The notes: generated by a model from the letters alone, not told the origin. A DNA stretch of 64,000 bases from Phaeosphaeria sp. MPI-PUGE-AT-0046c (GCA_020747045.1 JAGTJN010000022.1:868001-932000); one strand, 5' to 3'; numbered from the stretch's first letter, positions 43,927 through 56,914 are shown. Made by a program: numbers and translations.

Positions 43927-45021
43927 GGGTGGAGAAAGTGGTGTTAATGAGCAAGGCAGAATGAAAGACATTTCGGGTAGAAACCTCCAGTTCGAATTTT
44001 GCGACGACTTGAACAATGATGATGTCCTGCGCCACTGGTATCGCGTGCAGTCTTTCAGACCCGCTGTCCAGTAGTGACTATATCTTCGCGCCATGAGAAT
44101 GCATACAGTGCGCGTATAGATAGTAAGGGCATTAATTGAAGAAGCGTTTGCCAAAGTCTAATTTGGCAATGGCGTTTCAAACTCGCCGGTGGCTTCAGGT
44201 CGACTACGATGCACATGCCTGTGGATATGGTGATCAGACATCACATCGTTATTTCGAGACGAGATTGAAACGGTCAGACCGGTGTACTAGCAATTATTTT
44301 ACATGCGCACATACGCAGTCGTCGAAAAGGGTTGTTCGGCCGTTTCAAGAGATCGACGGATCGTCGGCTTGGGCCCGCGTGGCGAGCCGAGCACCGCCAT
44401 CGTGGACCTTCCCACTCCAAGTCTGCAACAGCTCCGATGGTAGCCGTCGACAATTAGCACACCGTGCCACATGAGGCGCACTGCATCCTAGAAGTACTGT
44501 TGCTGTTGGCAGTCGTGTGAATGTCAAAGCTTGCGTGCGTTTCGCGCATCAACCTAGCGTGCGTGTGGATTAACATGCACCACTTCTCCGTTTCTTAGAG
44601 GTTGGGCAATACTTCTCTCGTAGTCACGAAGGAGACGTTGGCCGGCACACTTGATGGAACTAGTAATGGACGAACTGTTTGTTGATTGGAAGCGCTGACA
44701 GAAGCTGCTGAAGCTGCTTTGGGTGCTTAACATTTCGTCGCTATGACCTGAGAAATGTTTGCGCTCTCCTTCACGAGGGACGCCCTGACCAAGTGCCAAA
44801 GTCAATTCGAGTGAGATGTCATGTCGCATCTAAATATTACTGGATCTTGCACTTGCGAATGTCAAATTTCATTAAATGCTGCAATTTGCCATCTTGTCCA
44901 CTGGCCATTTTTTCACCTTCTCTCGGCCACAGAGTCTGACATCACCGACATCATCAATTTCAGAAGACTTGCTCGTTATCGCGGCTTTGGCAAGCAACTT
45001 TACGCATTTTACCTGCAAGAC
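43927..45021. other. Intergenic 1.1 kb, no gene seen
   Basis: Frames 44136-44474 (+) and 44554-44829 (-) show no motifs. The right end is the aquaporin promoter and leader. Confidence 0.4.
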
Positions 45022-46713
45022 ATGCTCACGCCTTCGACTTCGACCATGGTGGGCACACCTGCGCCATCGTCCCGGCGCGTCACGCCCTCCGGATCATCGT
45101 TTAACGACGAAGCCACACGAAAGTCCCTCGATACTATCAAAATAGCAAAGTCACCCAGATTAGCCAAAAAATTTGCTTCCAAGCAGCCAAACAGTCTACA
45201 GATACATGGCATGGACAACAACTCAGACGAAGCGGATCACGAAAGCATATCGTACTTCGACCACAGTCCTGTACCATCTCAGTTTCTTGGCGACCGTCAG
45301 CGACCATTGTCGTTTTATGACATGAAAGAGCAGCAGAAGCAAGGACGTCCTGGCCCGAGCCCTTCTCTGCGCAACTCTTGGCGTGGTAGTGGAGAGATGC
45401 CATACAATTATGCAGACATCATTGGAGCTAATAGAAGTGGTTATGCTCCTCCTAAGATGGGTCGAACACGAACTGGGATGAGTGCGCCAGCTCCTGGGCC
45501 AGCTCCAACCGACATCTACCTTGGACTTCCCTGGACCATGTGGATGAATAGTGAGGTCAAAAACATGTTTGTGGCATCACTTGGGGAGTGGGTCGGCACA
45601 ACGATGTAAGTCGTTATAATGAATTTACACACCCATAGAATAAGGCTGATGGTCTAATTAGGTTTCTTTTCTTTGCCTTCGCAGGAACACAGGTTGCCAA
45701 CGCGCAGTCGAAAACGCCGAGTGAATCAACAACGACGAATGCTACAGTGGGGTTTAGTCCTATTGTGATGCTCTACATATCCATATCCTTTGGCTTCAGT
45801 CTCATGGTCAATGTATGGATCTTCTTCCGGATATCTGGTGGCCTGTTCAACCCAGCCGTAAGCACAAAAGTTCATCTCTAACGGCCAATTGAGTCTAATA
45901 TCGATACAGGTGACTTTTGCGCTGTGGGCAACTGGTGCTGTCGGAACAACCCGTGCAATCTGTTTGTTTTTCTCACAAATAGTTGGGAGCATTACTGCGT
46001 CTGCCCTGGTGCTCGCAATATTTCCTACACCATTGAACGTGCGCACTACTCTATCGGAAGGCACTTCCGTCGCCCAAGGTGTCTTCATTGAAGCTTTGAT
46101 GACATCTGAGCTTGTGTTTACTATACTCATGCTTGCGATCGAGAAGCACAAGTCTACCTTCATTGCACCAGTCGGCATCGGCCTAGCACTCTTTGTAGCT
46201 GAATTGGTAGGCGTGTACTATACTGGTGGATCGCTGAACCCCGCGCGCAGCCTTGGGCCCTGCGTTGTCACAAATTTGTATGATGCTGAGCATTGGATAT
46301 ATTGGGTTGGACCAGGTTTCGGTAGCGTTCTCGCAATCGCGTTTTACAAGTTTATCAAGATGCTAGAGTACGAGATGGCAAACCCAGGGCAGGATGGCGA
46401 TGACCATAACGATCCGACGAAGAATCCAAATCATGAGGTGAGGGAGAAGCAAAGAATGAGTACGGCAAGGATATTGAAGGCACTGGGCCACCATCCCCAT
46501 GCAGCCGATGAACAGGTGCAGGCTTCCATCGACAACGTGAGGCAGGCCGAAGAGGGCGGGATGTGCGCAAATTGCAGTCGCGCGGCATCGATGCTGGAAA
46601 TCACGACCGGTTCAGATCAAAGGGTCAATCCTGGTATGGCACTTTCGACGGTTGCGTCTATGAGCGATATGCAGAGTCCTGTGAGACAGGTACACTCGCC
46701 TTCAGAGGCATAA
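45022..46713 (+). CDS. Aquaporin (MIP family) with long cytosolic N-tail
   Basis: Three exons: 45022-45605, 45662-45857 and 45910-46713 (introns 56 and 52 nt), 527 aa from ATG 45022; ATG 45046 is an alternative. About 180 hydrophilic residues precede the channel. The six-helix core has both pore loops intact: GGLFNPAVTFALW and GGSLNPARSLGPCVV, with helices such as VASLGEWVGTTMFLFFAFAG and FIEALMTSELVFTILML. The C-terminal tail of ~150 residues is hydrophilic with a Cys pair (MCANCSR). Orthodox NPA/NPA motifs suggest water permeability, though fungal MIPs also pass glycerol. The first NPA sits at the second exon junction. Confidence 0.9.
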
Positions 46714-47958
46714 CTGTCGCCAGTGAAGCATGCGCATGCGCGGCCGCTCGGTTCCCACAATCAATAGGCTATCATGTTACTAAAAACACATCTCATTCCT
46801 CACTAAATCTTCAAATTCTTACTGAGACTCAAAGTATGTGCATTGTTCTGTCCGGAACATCATAAATCGCCATCGCTTGTTATTTTCCGAGCATAAACCG
46901 CTATTTCTGTCTTGTTCTGCTTCTTGGATCAACGAACAGCTTACACTTATATTTGTATGGCAGAAGCACAACCTGTCCCGAAATCAGTACAGAGTCTTTC
47001 CAAGCTTTGTTCTCTCCTAGCAAATATAGCATTGGGGTGATGATGACCGCATGAGTACCTCTACACGCACACAATAGCAACTGTGAACAACACAAACATC
47101 AAACCATGCCGCATAGCCGTTACGTCCACTGGGCCGATGACATATCATCAGATGATCACCTCATCAGCGAAAATCCTTCCTCTGTGAAGAGGCTCTTGCT
47201 AATAATGCGGTCCGTCAATCCCGCCGTCTCACAAAGAATGACCTCCCTCAACTGCCGATCGCAACTTTTCATGCTCGCACATGCAACCAGAGACCAAACA
47301 AACATGGCTGACGGGCTAAAGACTACCGATAGGAAAGAGGGACTGTTGGAATGGAAGGATCTAACCGTATTATCTACCGTGTCATTACTCGATACCAGCT
47401 GAAGCCCCATAGGCATGGGCTTCCACGGCCGGAGACGTTGGCTGCTTACACTTATGATCGATCATGATCGAGTATGATCAAAGTTTGCGACCAAAGCGGA
47501 CAGTTTCGCATAGAATTGATGTGCGCGGCCGGCTGGCTAATTACACTGTGGAGGTCAGCTAGGGAGGTCCACTATTTGGCACCCGTTAAACTGGTCTATA
47601 CTACAACTTCGCACGTTCCGAGAGTCTTTACTAAGCTTGTCCTACATGTATTACCCTCAACATCTGTGGCGTCTTTTAGTTCCAGCTGGATACTGTGACC
47701 ATGGGGTGCATATACGTGTCAGTAGTATAAGATCAGCGTGTCTTACCTCGCATCGCTTACCATATTGGGATGCCGTGAATAAGCTTACCGCAACATCAAG
47801 TCATAACCTTGGTTCGTTACAGGTAAGGCTGAATTAGGAGCCGGATAGATAGCTGTCGCATTATATAAAAGCTCTGAGATTCGACACATGTCTCTAGTTC
47901 TCCACTGCACACAATCTAACCAATATCCGCCTCAGATCAACATTGCCTCTTCTTCAAA
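46714..47958. other. Intergenic 1.2 kb, no gene supported
   Basis: A 98-codon plus frame at 47106-47402 has a fair start context but no motif, and I do not call it. A TATA-like TTATATAA element lies near 47861-47868, about 95 bp upstream of the next start codon. Confidence 0.4.
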
Positions 47959-48748
47959 ATGCGCTCCTCTTGCTTTATCACTATCTCTCTCCTCCTCCCC
48001 TCGGCCTTTTCCTGTCTTCCCCCTCCCCAAAACAATTCATCTCTTCCATACAATCAGACGGTTGGCGATGATTGCCCCGCCGACCCAGCAACGGCCAGTT
48101 ACTTCATCAACCACGCGTCTGTGACTGTATCCAATATGACTGCGACCAAGGAATGGTACAGCAAAGTCTTGGGAATGAGACACATTTTCACACTCAACAT
48201 GTCTGAAAATTATACGATCATGTACATGGGACATGCACAGGGCGGTCGAAGCGGCCGCGGCTTTCAATCTGGTCCCGAACTCGCATGGGACAAGAACAAT
48301 CTGGCGGGACTGATTGAATTTGTCGAATATCGGGTACGTATGCTCCGGCGCCCCGTCGCTTAAAACATTCATACTACGCCTGTCAAGATGGCTGACAACG
48401 CTTAATATAACGTAGGGCACACATCGAAGATATGTTCCTGGCCCATCGAACACATTCAGCCATTTCGGGCTCATCGTCGATGACCTAGCCGCTTCTCAAA
48501 AGCGCTTTGAACGCCTTGCCGTCAATATTGTCAAAAGGGCGGGTGAGCTTGATTTCTCAGCCGAGAGTGGGAGTCTGGTTGTTGCTGCTGCGTGGGCGTT
48601 CGATGATCTTGAGTCCGAGGAAACGCAGACTGCCATTAAGGGGGTCTTGCCAGCCCTGGCTGCGATTGGTTTTGGGGGCTTCTGTATTATAGCTGATCCT
48701 GACGGGAACTTGTTTGAGGTGCAGCAGCTTGTTGCTGGCGCGCTATGA
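47959..48748 (+). CDS. Secreted glyoxalase/VOC-superfamily protein
   Basis: Two exons, 47959-48333 and 48416-48748 (82-nt intron GTACGT...CGTAG), 235 aa. Signal peptide MRSSCFITISLLLPSAFSC. Two betaalphabetabetabeta modules follow in the lactoylglutathione-lyase pattern: first metal His in INHASVTVSNMTATKEWYSKVLGMR, Glu in AGLIEFVEYRGTH, second His in TFSHFGLIVDD and final Glu in DPDGNLFEVQQ. These positions match the four metal ligands of glyoxalase I. Glyoxalase I is normally cytosolic, so a secreted copy is unusual; it may act on another substrate outside the cell or in the secretory path. Confidence 0.82.
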
Positions 48749-50132
48749 TTGAGTTTACAAGGAGATAATAGGTTTGGAGCAGAGGATTTGAATGTTTCAA
48801 AGACAATGATTTCGTTTTCTAGCGCACATCTAATAGATTTTACAAGTATACCAGATGTTATAAGATTTTTCCAACCGTCTATATATGTATGAAGTGAAAT
48901 CTTGGATTACGTCGATAATTCTATTCAGAAACCACTATCTTGTTTCCGTTCTTGCAGATGAAGATATCGCCGCGGTGCATATTCGTTGACAAAGCTGGGG
49001 CGAGGCCAATGGCTCAGCAGAACAATCCAGCGGAGCAGTATAGGCTTCGCCTAGGCGTCGTAATCTTTGATAGTACCGAAAAATTGGAAGCTGCTATGGG
49101 AATTCCACGTCACTGCAGCTACGGTCTCGCTAGAATGCGTCACAGACTTCTAGATACTGGTGAGGTTATCCTTCTCGGACGTATCGGGCGACATGATCTG
49201 CACATCCCCTCACCCTATCGCACCTTGTTCGAAGCACTGCATTGCCGTTATATTGCCCACCAAACGACACCATCATGTTCGAAGACCAATCGCTACTTCA
49301 GAAATCAGGCATCACGCTTGACTGATCCTCTAACCGAAATCAAGGATCTGTAGTGGTTTATCGTGCAATCTATGGCTATGACGATGTCTATCGCCGACGG
49401 ATTGATTGCTACATCTGCCCAATTCTGAAGCCCACGGTGCCAAAAACCGCGGATAGTGCGATGTAGCTGACCATGTCCTCAATAGCTTTTGAGATATACA
49501 CAAGTCCCTTGATTTCATCGACACTAGTTGAGGGCCAAAGAGGAAATGCGCACATAGAGTGGTTGTAGTGTTGGCATTTACCGGACGAAATGGTTTGTGA
49601 AGATTTACAAAAGACTGGCACGATCAAGGCGAGTGATGGCCACTGTGTTGATGGTATCCTATCTCTCGATGATGTAGATTTCGAGGCAATTGCTGCAGCA
49701 GGAAAACATTCAGACTCCAGCTTTACGCACTCACATCAGCGATTTTCTTGACGCGCCAGGCACAAAAAGTAATCAAAATCCAAAGATGAAAGACTGTTAC
49801 ATTCGATCACTGTCTGGCCAAGTTTTTAGTCTCATATTAATCGAACTTCGAAGTGTCGGTACATACGACCAGATGGCGCTCTATGGAACTGCTGCAGGCA
49901 ACGACTTCTTCGACCTCCAACTCGGCTATTATCAATGACATTTTATTTCCTTACACACTTTAGGACACGATTGTGTTGGAATCGCTTTGTCCACGCAAGC
50001 TAGGCGCAAGACGATGTTGTGACCTGCATCATGCCTGCGGAGCTTGAACAATGCCATAAACTAATTGTTCCTTACTGCTCTCTGAAACCTGTTTTTCAGT
50101 CGCTTCTTCTATTCTTTGACCTCCCACATGCT
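48749..50132. other. Intergenic/decayed stretch, 1.4 kb
   Basis: Short frames only (48940-49353 +, 49409-49627 -, 49690-49938 +), none with a motif I recognise. The part next to 50132 may hold the eroded 3' end of the catalase relic. Confidence 0.35.
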
Positions 50133-51379
50133 TCAAACGGCCTTTCTCAACCACTTTTCATGCTCCATGCTCTCGGCGACAGGTTTGTAGGCCACTCGCG
50201 TTATGGAAGATGAATAGCCGGCGACATGGCCGTAGTTGCCGTTGATAGTGGCTGGTACGTCGCGCTTGCAGGGTGCATATACGTTGAGAAGAAGATTCAC
50301 GGGAAGTTGTTGTGAGTCTAAACCGCGTCTGTGACGCTGTGAATCGGTGTAGCTGAATAGGCGCGCCTGCAGCATCGGGTCAGCCGAGGAGGGCCCAATG
50401 CCTGGCACCAGATGCGCAGGGGCAAATGTGATCTTTCCGATCTTGGCAAAGTAATTGATTGGATTGCGGTTTAACGTCAAATTGCCGATGCGACGCAATG
50501 GCACCTCAGAGTGCGGCCATACCTTGGTGACATCGAAATTATTGCAGGAGAAATTTTGAGCTTCTTCGGGTGTGAGAGTTTGGCATTGGAAAGGTCAGCC
50601 TTGTTCCGGTCTGGACCATACGAAACAGGTGTATGGCTTCGTCATTGATGAGGGGTTTGGAAGTTGAGTCCTTCATCTGCCTAGTAAGGGAGCAACGTTT
50701 AACAGGTACTGCTGCTTACAGTGATGAAGTGCAGCTTCATATATACCCAGCTACCATCGGCTTTCGTGACTCTCTAAAAGCATATGCCGAGTATCTGTTC
50801 ATGAACTTCCAGCTTGCAGGTGTTGGAAAGGAATTTCCACAAGGCCGTCGCGTCTGGCTGGAAGATTGGTTTGAGGATTACGTTTCTGCGAGTGGATGAA
50901 CGACGGGAATTTGACATTATCACAAATGAAGAACACGTCCGTTGCGCTCATGACTATATTGAAGCTACCCTCCTATGTGTAGAACTTGATAGCAAAACTA
51001 CTTGAATCGCGAGCCGTGTCAAAGCTTCCTTTCTCGCTGCCGACGACGACAGGAGGGTTTTCGCCCACTTCATCAAGAAAATTTGCAGAAGTCTGACCTT
51101 TTCAGCAATTGGACGAAATGCCGAGGCTTCTATAACATATCACGTTAGCGAGATTGTCTGTAACCTTAAATTCTCTAAAAGCACTACCTACTTTTGCATA
51201 TACTACGCGTTTGGGAATCCTTTTATAATAAAGTGAGCAAGCAAATTAATAGGTTGGAAGTCCTGTATGTGTAGAAAGCTATTGATGCCCAGAGGTGGGG
51301 ACGATATATAATCAGTGATTAGGCGGCCATTAGAAGTTGTGTAAGTAGGTTGAGGTATATTAATAGTTGCGGCTGCCAT
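50133..51379 (-). pseudogene. Decayed catalase
   Basis: Minus-strand fragments in the right order but in shifting frames match a mono-functional haem catalase. An N-terminal piece begins at ATG 51379 (YTTSNG, then QDFQPINLLAHF) and stops at 51203. GSEKGSFDTARDSSSFAIKFYT lies near 51000-51060, KFPSFIHSQKRNPQTNL near 50880-50935, TKADGSWVYMKLHFIT near 50730-50790 and VPLRRIGNLTLNRNP near 50480-50515. RLFSYTDSQRHRRG near 50330-50370 contains the Tyr of the proximal haem-ligand motif. At least four stops or frameshifts break it, so no working catalase can be made. A real loss of H2O2-detoxifying capacity at this locus is inferred. Confidence 0.85.
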
Positions 51380-51689
51380 CTTGCTACGAATATTATCTAG
51401 AATAATAAGGCAGGATAACAGTTTGTGCAGTAAGAGCAAAAATGTTTAAATATTGAAAATTTCTAGAGTGCTAACGTTTGAAGATACCCTGACAGACTCT
51501 TAAGTAGTAACGCTCTCTGGTTTATCCTGTCACGCCCTTCTGGCCTCTCTTCCCCAACTTGGTAGAATTGGCGACTCCGCATTACAGATTTGTCAGATCT
51601 CAATCGGAAAGATGTCAAGCATGGTTTTCAAATACTATAGTCAACGGTTGAAGCTAAAAGAAGCAAGGAACTGAATCCCAATCGAACAC

Positions 51690-52919
51690 ATGCCCAGATT
51701 CTACTGTGTCTCGCTCTCTCGCTTCCGGAGATCAAGTTCCAATCCCCGCTTCGGCATCACAGCTGTCGTCCATTCAAAATGTCTGGTCATGTTGGACTGC
51801 CATTCCGCCAAAGTATAGTGAATCCCCAGAATATTTACTGCCAATTCACATCTGTATACCTGGAGCTTGCTGTATTGTCGGTGATTGGTGTCATGAATCG
51901 GCAGGGATTGAAGGTGTTAGGAGTCGGATATTAGGCAGCATCTCGCATCAGTTCACGCAGTGATGCGGCCACAAGATTACCTGCTAGAAAGTGAAACCCT
52001 TTGGAGAATGTATAGTCCTGGATGGCCTTGCATTGGGTGCTTACTGCGCAGTGTTAAATTTCCGACTATAGCACTGACTAGTAAATCAAAACTCACGAGC
52101 ATCTGTGGATTTGATTTGGGAAGGTTCGTGGGGAAAGCACTCCATGAATTGCAGCTTGTTATAGGGATTCTTATCTTCTGAATTGTTCATTCGCGCGATC
52201 AGTATGTCGCTCAGTCTCTGAGAACTCACTCGTCTTCCACCACCTTTACCTACAATGCCACGGGCGAAAAATCCTTGGAACACGTTTTTAACCCCTTCTG
52301 TCAACGGTGCATCCAGATCTGGGAGACTTCATCTTGCAATAGTCTTGAATATACGAACCGGAATTGTAAATTTCTTATCAACACCATTGTCAGGCACGAA
52401 ACCACCCATCGTGTGTTTGAAGACCAGAGGATGATTCATGGCCTTGATGAATGGCATTAGCTCGACGAGGGCTTGGGGTAGCTCCCTGATGTGACTAGGC
52501 GACGAAAGGAAGACCTGATAGTTCGAGAACGTGGGGGTTACGAATGTAAGTTTTTGATTTACTGCGAAGCAGAATGAAATAGTCTCGACACCGGATCGAA
52601 TGTAAGACACGGTGCTACGTCATTGACCGTACATGGGTGATGGCCCTGATATGTACATACCGCGCCACGAAAATTTCAGCTCGATGCCTGACATCATTGG
52701 AGTGAGGGATTTACCGGACGATTTAGATTTTGTCTGAAGTGATCTTCGCGCTCCATAATACAAACCGTATCGTGACATTAATCGAAAGAACATCGAAGCG
52801 AACATGAGATCGCTAATTACAAATGATTTTGGAGGATCATTGAAAGCATAGCGAAAGTCTTCTAAGCGGACTTTTCTGCGTAATATGGTGTTTATAGCTA
52901 GTATGAAACAACGATCCAA
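51690..52919 (-). pseudogene. Decayed cytochrome P450
   Basis: Minus-strand remnants resemble a P450. An N-terminal piece (SRYGLYYGARRSLQTKS) is followed by VTPTFSNYQVFLSSPSHIRELPQA (52329-52610), typical of the beta-1/helix B region. TEGVKNVFQGFF lies at 52086-52304, and NTFNPCRFM plus RYTDVNWQ...FWGFT near 51810-51915, matching the region just before the haem loop. The Cys-loop itself is eroded, and stops and frame changes occur throughout. It is a different P450 type from the intact gene at 53700-55456 and is not its copy. Confidence 0.65.
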
Positions 52920-53699
52920 TCAATCGTAGCCAAAAGAAACTTGTGCTTGACATGTTGAGTTTATTGCCACTTGATTGACCCACTACATATACACACAAAT
53001 TCACATGCTTCACGACATGTATTCAAGCTTCTCTAGCTGACCAGGCCACATTGTCTCATCCGGTTACCGGGGACTTCAACTCCATTAACTTCCCCCGGCA
53101 CTCGGTGCAAAAGCTGTATAGTTACCCCGCCATTGTCCAATTCCCAACCGCTCTCGACGCACGATACGTTACCTTGACATGGCTAAAGTGATTGATGTTC
53201 ACCAATATGTCATGGTATCATACATCACGATGTAGCTCTTCTTTGCTATACTGGGCTTAATATAAGTGCAGCAGGATACGGTTCGGGTTCAGATGCCTAT
53301 TCTCGTGTTTGAGGCCAAAATCCCAATAATGAACGGGGCTTATGTCCTGCTTGAGAGGCGCGGTAAGGGAGGGTGAAAAAGTGGGGCATGGTACATCTCA
53401 AGTGGTAGTGTATCCTATGTGTGCGGAGTCGGTGCCTCAAACATACATCCATGAGTACAGAATGGTCCAGGGTGGCTATAATGACTGCTGTAGACGAACA
53501 AGGAGTATGAAACGATGTGCAAGTACTATTCCAGCTCATTTATGTTGGTCATACAATAAGTCCATTGAGTACTTCTTACTAATCAAATGAACACATACTG
53601 ATACTGGCCCATGTTTGTGCTGCATAACCTCAGTTATCACGACTGGGGATTATTACTTGGGTAACGGAAAACGCAGTGTAACGACTAAAGTCTTCTGCT
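52920..53699. other. Intergenic, no gene seen
   Basis: About 780 bp without a recognisable frame, downstream of the intact P450 gene. Confidence 0.4.
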
Positions 53700-55456
53700 C
53701 TACTCATCCGTTTCCCTTGCCCAGGTTAACGAGATGCTTTTCGGGTGCCTCATCTCGTGAAGAATAGTGCCTTCATGTTCGATCACCAAGCTGGTTTGGA
53801 AGATGCGCTTGCGTGCTTGCTGCATGCTCTCTCCACGACGTGGCTCTGGATGCACAGTATAGCCACGAAAAATGTACGCCAGCACAGCTACCAGCTCAAC
53901 CTGCGAGAATTTTTTGCCAGGACATACACGCTGTCCGGTCGCCCAGGGAAGAAAATGTTCTTGTGTGTCTGGTGCCAAAATCTCCGCCTCGATGTCATTT
54001 CGTCCATCTTGGGACTTCGAGATGAAACGCTGTGGATTCCAAACCATTGAATCATCTCCCCAGTAGTCGGGATGGGTGTGCATCGCTGCAAGGCTGAGAT
54101 GAATGGCAGTACCTGGAGGTAGCGTGATGCTGCGACCTCCAAGGTTAAGCGTTTGTGAAAGTGTCCCCGTTCCTTTAACGAGTTGTCCAAGGGGATGATT
54201 GAACCGCAGCGATTCCATCTATGATCAGGTTAGTACAAAGCGCTGAATATCATTGCTTTACGTACCACAACGGCTAGGCAACGTTTCAATTTGAAAAAGG
54301 TGTCGTATGGCCATTTCGATTCATCGGCGTCGACCAGGTAGTGACGAATTTCCTCTGCAATCCACTTTTGTGTCTCTGGATGAGCTGCAAGATGTACGAG
54401 AATGTGACAAAGCGAAATTGCAGTGGTATCATTCCCAGCGAACGCGTAGATAAATAAGTTACTGATGATTTCCTGCTCGGTCAGAGTGGTGCTCCGTTTC
54501 ACCTGAACGGGAATTATGTTCGCCTCCTCATTTGCACATGCCCGGACGAGGGCGGCGACAAGGTGTTCGTTCCTGTGGACCCCTTGTCTCATGGCGTCTC
54601 TTTCCTCCTCGATAAGTCCCGTGACGTACGAGCGAAAAATAGCTATTGCTGTGCCAGCTGATTTCCATGACTTCGGGGTCCACCATGCCTGTAAGCCTTG
54701 CTCACCGCAGATAAATATCGGAATCATGTTTGCCAATATCTTGCCAAGAGAGTCTCTGTACGTGGTGGAACCGTCTTGGTAATGTGTAGGTTTATTTGAA
54801 GCCTCGGCGCCTTTGAAAGAGTATGATTTGTTGAATATGGCAGCAGCCAGAACGTTTAGCGTAAAGACTTTTGTGTCATTGGTGGTAGTGTTGATAGGTT
54901 GGTTCTCGATCCAGTATTTGAGCATGCCCTTTGCCTGGGACAAGGATTGCCGCCACACTAGCTCATTATTCTTCTCCGTGAAGGTGATGGCGGTGACTTT
55001 GCGGTGCTTCTGCCACTCTTCATCGTCTGTGGTAGACAGGTTCTTGCCATACACGTTCAAGACTCCGAATTGTTCCATGTTGCGGCGAAAATCAACCCGA
55101 CGGTGCAACACTTCAGCGAACACCGAGGGATCACTCACACAGAGCCAATTGCCCCCAGGCGAGACAAGCATGAAGGCAGAGCCGAGCTCTTGATGAACAA
55201 TATGTCGCTCGTTGGCTTCCCAGCCATAGGTGTGGAAGCGAGCGAAGTGTCTGCTTGATAGGCGGAGGGCTCGAGATCTGAGGGTGATGGTGCTGCCGAA
55301 CAACAGCCATAGAGGATTTGTAGGTGTAACCCATCGGACCAGGATGGGAAGACCAGTCTGTTTGGCTTTTGCCATATTGGCCTGTAATGATCGTATTGAC
55401 CATAGTAATAACAGGCCTGGAAGGGCCAAAACCGTTAAGAGGATGGTAACAATCAT
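53700..55456 (-). CDS. Cytochrome P450 monooxygenase
   Basis: Two exons, 55456-54266 and 54218-53700 (47-nt intron GTACGT...CATAG), 569 aa. I start at ATG 55456, which opens the membrane anchor MIVTILLTVLALPGLLLLW; the frame extends upstream to 55615 without benefit. Class II microsomal P450 motifs are complete: I-helix AFAGNDTTA, K-helix ExxR in MESLR (directly at the exon junction), PERF-type WNPQRF, and the haem loop FLPWATGQRVCPGKKF with the thiolate Cys. Substrate is unknown. No other secondary-metabolite backbone gene is near, so a detoxification or single-step role is as likely as a cluster role. Confidence 0.9.
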
Positions 55457-56316
55457 TGTGTATGAATAAGGGTGAGGCAGTGTATCGAGAAAGTGAAGAG
55501 AAACGGGGGGATGTGGATCTACAGCGAGACCGTGCCTCAATGAACAAATAGAGGAATGTACAGGCATATTTGCTCGTTCAGGGACGTAATATAGTCTCCA
55601 GTTGCTTGGGTCCACGGAAAACCACCAACACAGTGTATGGGCCTATTAGCGGGAGATTATAACCTGTTGCACCGAGAGAAATTGTGGATACACTTCAATC
55701 CAAGTACTTCCCGTGCGCGTGCCGATTTGAACGGTATAAGCGCCTTGTCTTTCCCTATTACCAAGGGCACGTTGAATGCCAGATCGATTGATGCGACGAG
55801 TGCCATAACAACCCAAAACTGAGTTTGTTTTGCCGACTTTATCCAACCAACCGGTCAACACGATAATATTGCACCGGAACCGGAACCCAACAGTCTGTTG
55901 TCTTGCGGCGCAGTCGTTATGTTCTCCAGTCTGTCATAGCTCCATAATTTTCGCTATTCTGCGCCCCCGTGCTCATGTGGCGGCTAATAGAAGCACGCAT
56001 ACGACTATTCAGATCCTAGATAACCCAATGAAATTAAGGCTTGCGAATAAATCCCTGTTCGTAGCTCGTGACTCGAATTTTGCTAGAAGACTTACGACAA
56101 GCCATACAACGGACACATCACATGCGATGGCTTGTACATTCTTATCCTATGCCGATTGGTTGACCAGAAACGAGATATTGCTACCGGGTCTCTTTATCTT
56201 GTAATGGTCAAACGTGCATAAACCTGAAGAGGATGTTTACATCGACATAACTATCGACATCATTAGCACAGATAACGTTACACACTGTGCTGTGATGACT
56301 AAAAATACTTAGAGCA
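55457..56316. other. Intergenic, no gene seen
   Basis: About 860 bp holding the P450 promoter. No frame has motifs. Confidence 0.4.
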
Positions 56317-56800
56317 TCAGTGAGTACGTCCAGTGCACAATTCACCTTCAAGGTGATATTTCAAAATTGAATGGCTTCTTGGGCAACAACTTTTCGTGGA
56401 TATAGTAGTTAATGAGTTGGCTAGACAGTAACACTGGATGTCGCTTAATTGCACGAGACTGCTTGCCACAGTAACTCCCGCATCTACTAACAGATGCAGT
56501 AGTGTGTGATTTGATCTCCAAGACGGTAGAAAAACACCAAGAAGCCCATTTTGACAGTGTATAGGCCGATGAGAATAAGAAATGACCTTAAAGAGCCTTT
56601 CGGATAGCGCTCGGTATTTGCAAAACAACTAGCGCTTAGCGTACGGGCCGCAGCATTTACTCCCATTAACTCGTATAAGTCGGGTGTGACGATCTGCCAG
56701 ATGGTTGCTGTATTGAGAAGCAGGATCCATGCGAAGATAGTGATATAATCATCACCCAAGAGGTGGTGAAAGATCTTGATGAGCAAATAGCTGGACAATG
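56317..56800 (-). pseudogene. Truncated rhodopsin-domain (Pth11-like) membrane protein
   Basis: The minus frame has no ATG; it opens after an acceptor-like CTCACAG at ~56805. It encodes LGDDYITIFAWILLLNTATIWQ, NTERYPKGSLRSFLILIGLYTVKMGFLVFFYRLG and then stops, leaving two to three of the expected seven helices. The GDDYxxxxAW motif and the YLxGS...KxxFLxFFxRLG segment are hallmarks of the fungal rhodopsin-type integral membrane family. Neither a first exon nor the C-terminal helices are found nearby, so it is a fragment. Confidence 0.6.
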
Positions 56801-56914
56801 TAAAGTTTCTGTGAGTTTTACAGTAAACACTTAGTATTTCCCTATGGAATGCGAAATCCGGGCTTGGCTACCATAGAATGAGTTTTTACATGAAGCAGTA
56901 CACATGACAGATTA

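Noticed and set aside
43618..44154. 178-codon minus-strand frame opposite the small secreted protein
   Set aside because: No signal peptide or domain; the plus frame has a clear signal peptide and leader, so this is taken as its shadow.
47106..47402. 98-codon plus-strand frame with fair start context
   Set aside because: No motif, no signal peptide, no splice partner; cannot be told from chance.
47450..47480. Repeated GATCGATCATGATC-like palindromes
   Set aside because: Short and isolated, with no array structure or link to a gene; not enough to call a site.
49409..49627. Possible C-terminal domain of the catalase relic
   Set aside because: The frame does not match the catalase C-terminus or a DJ-1-like domain closely enough to extend the relic to it.
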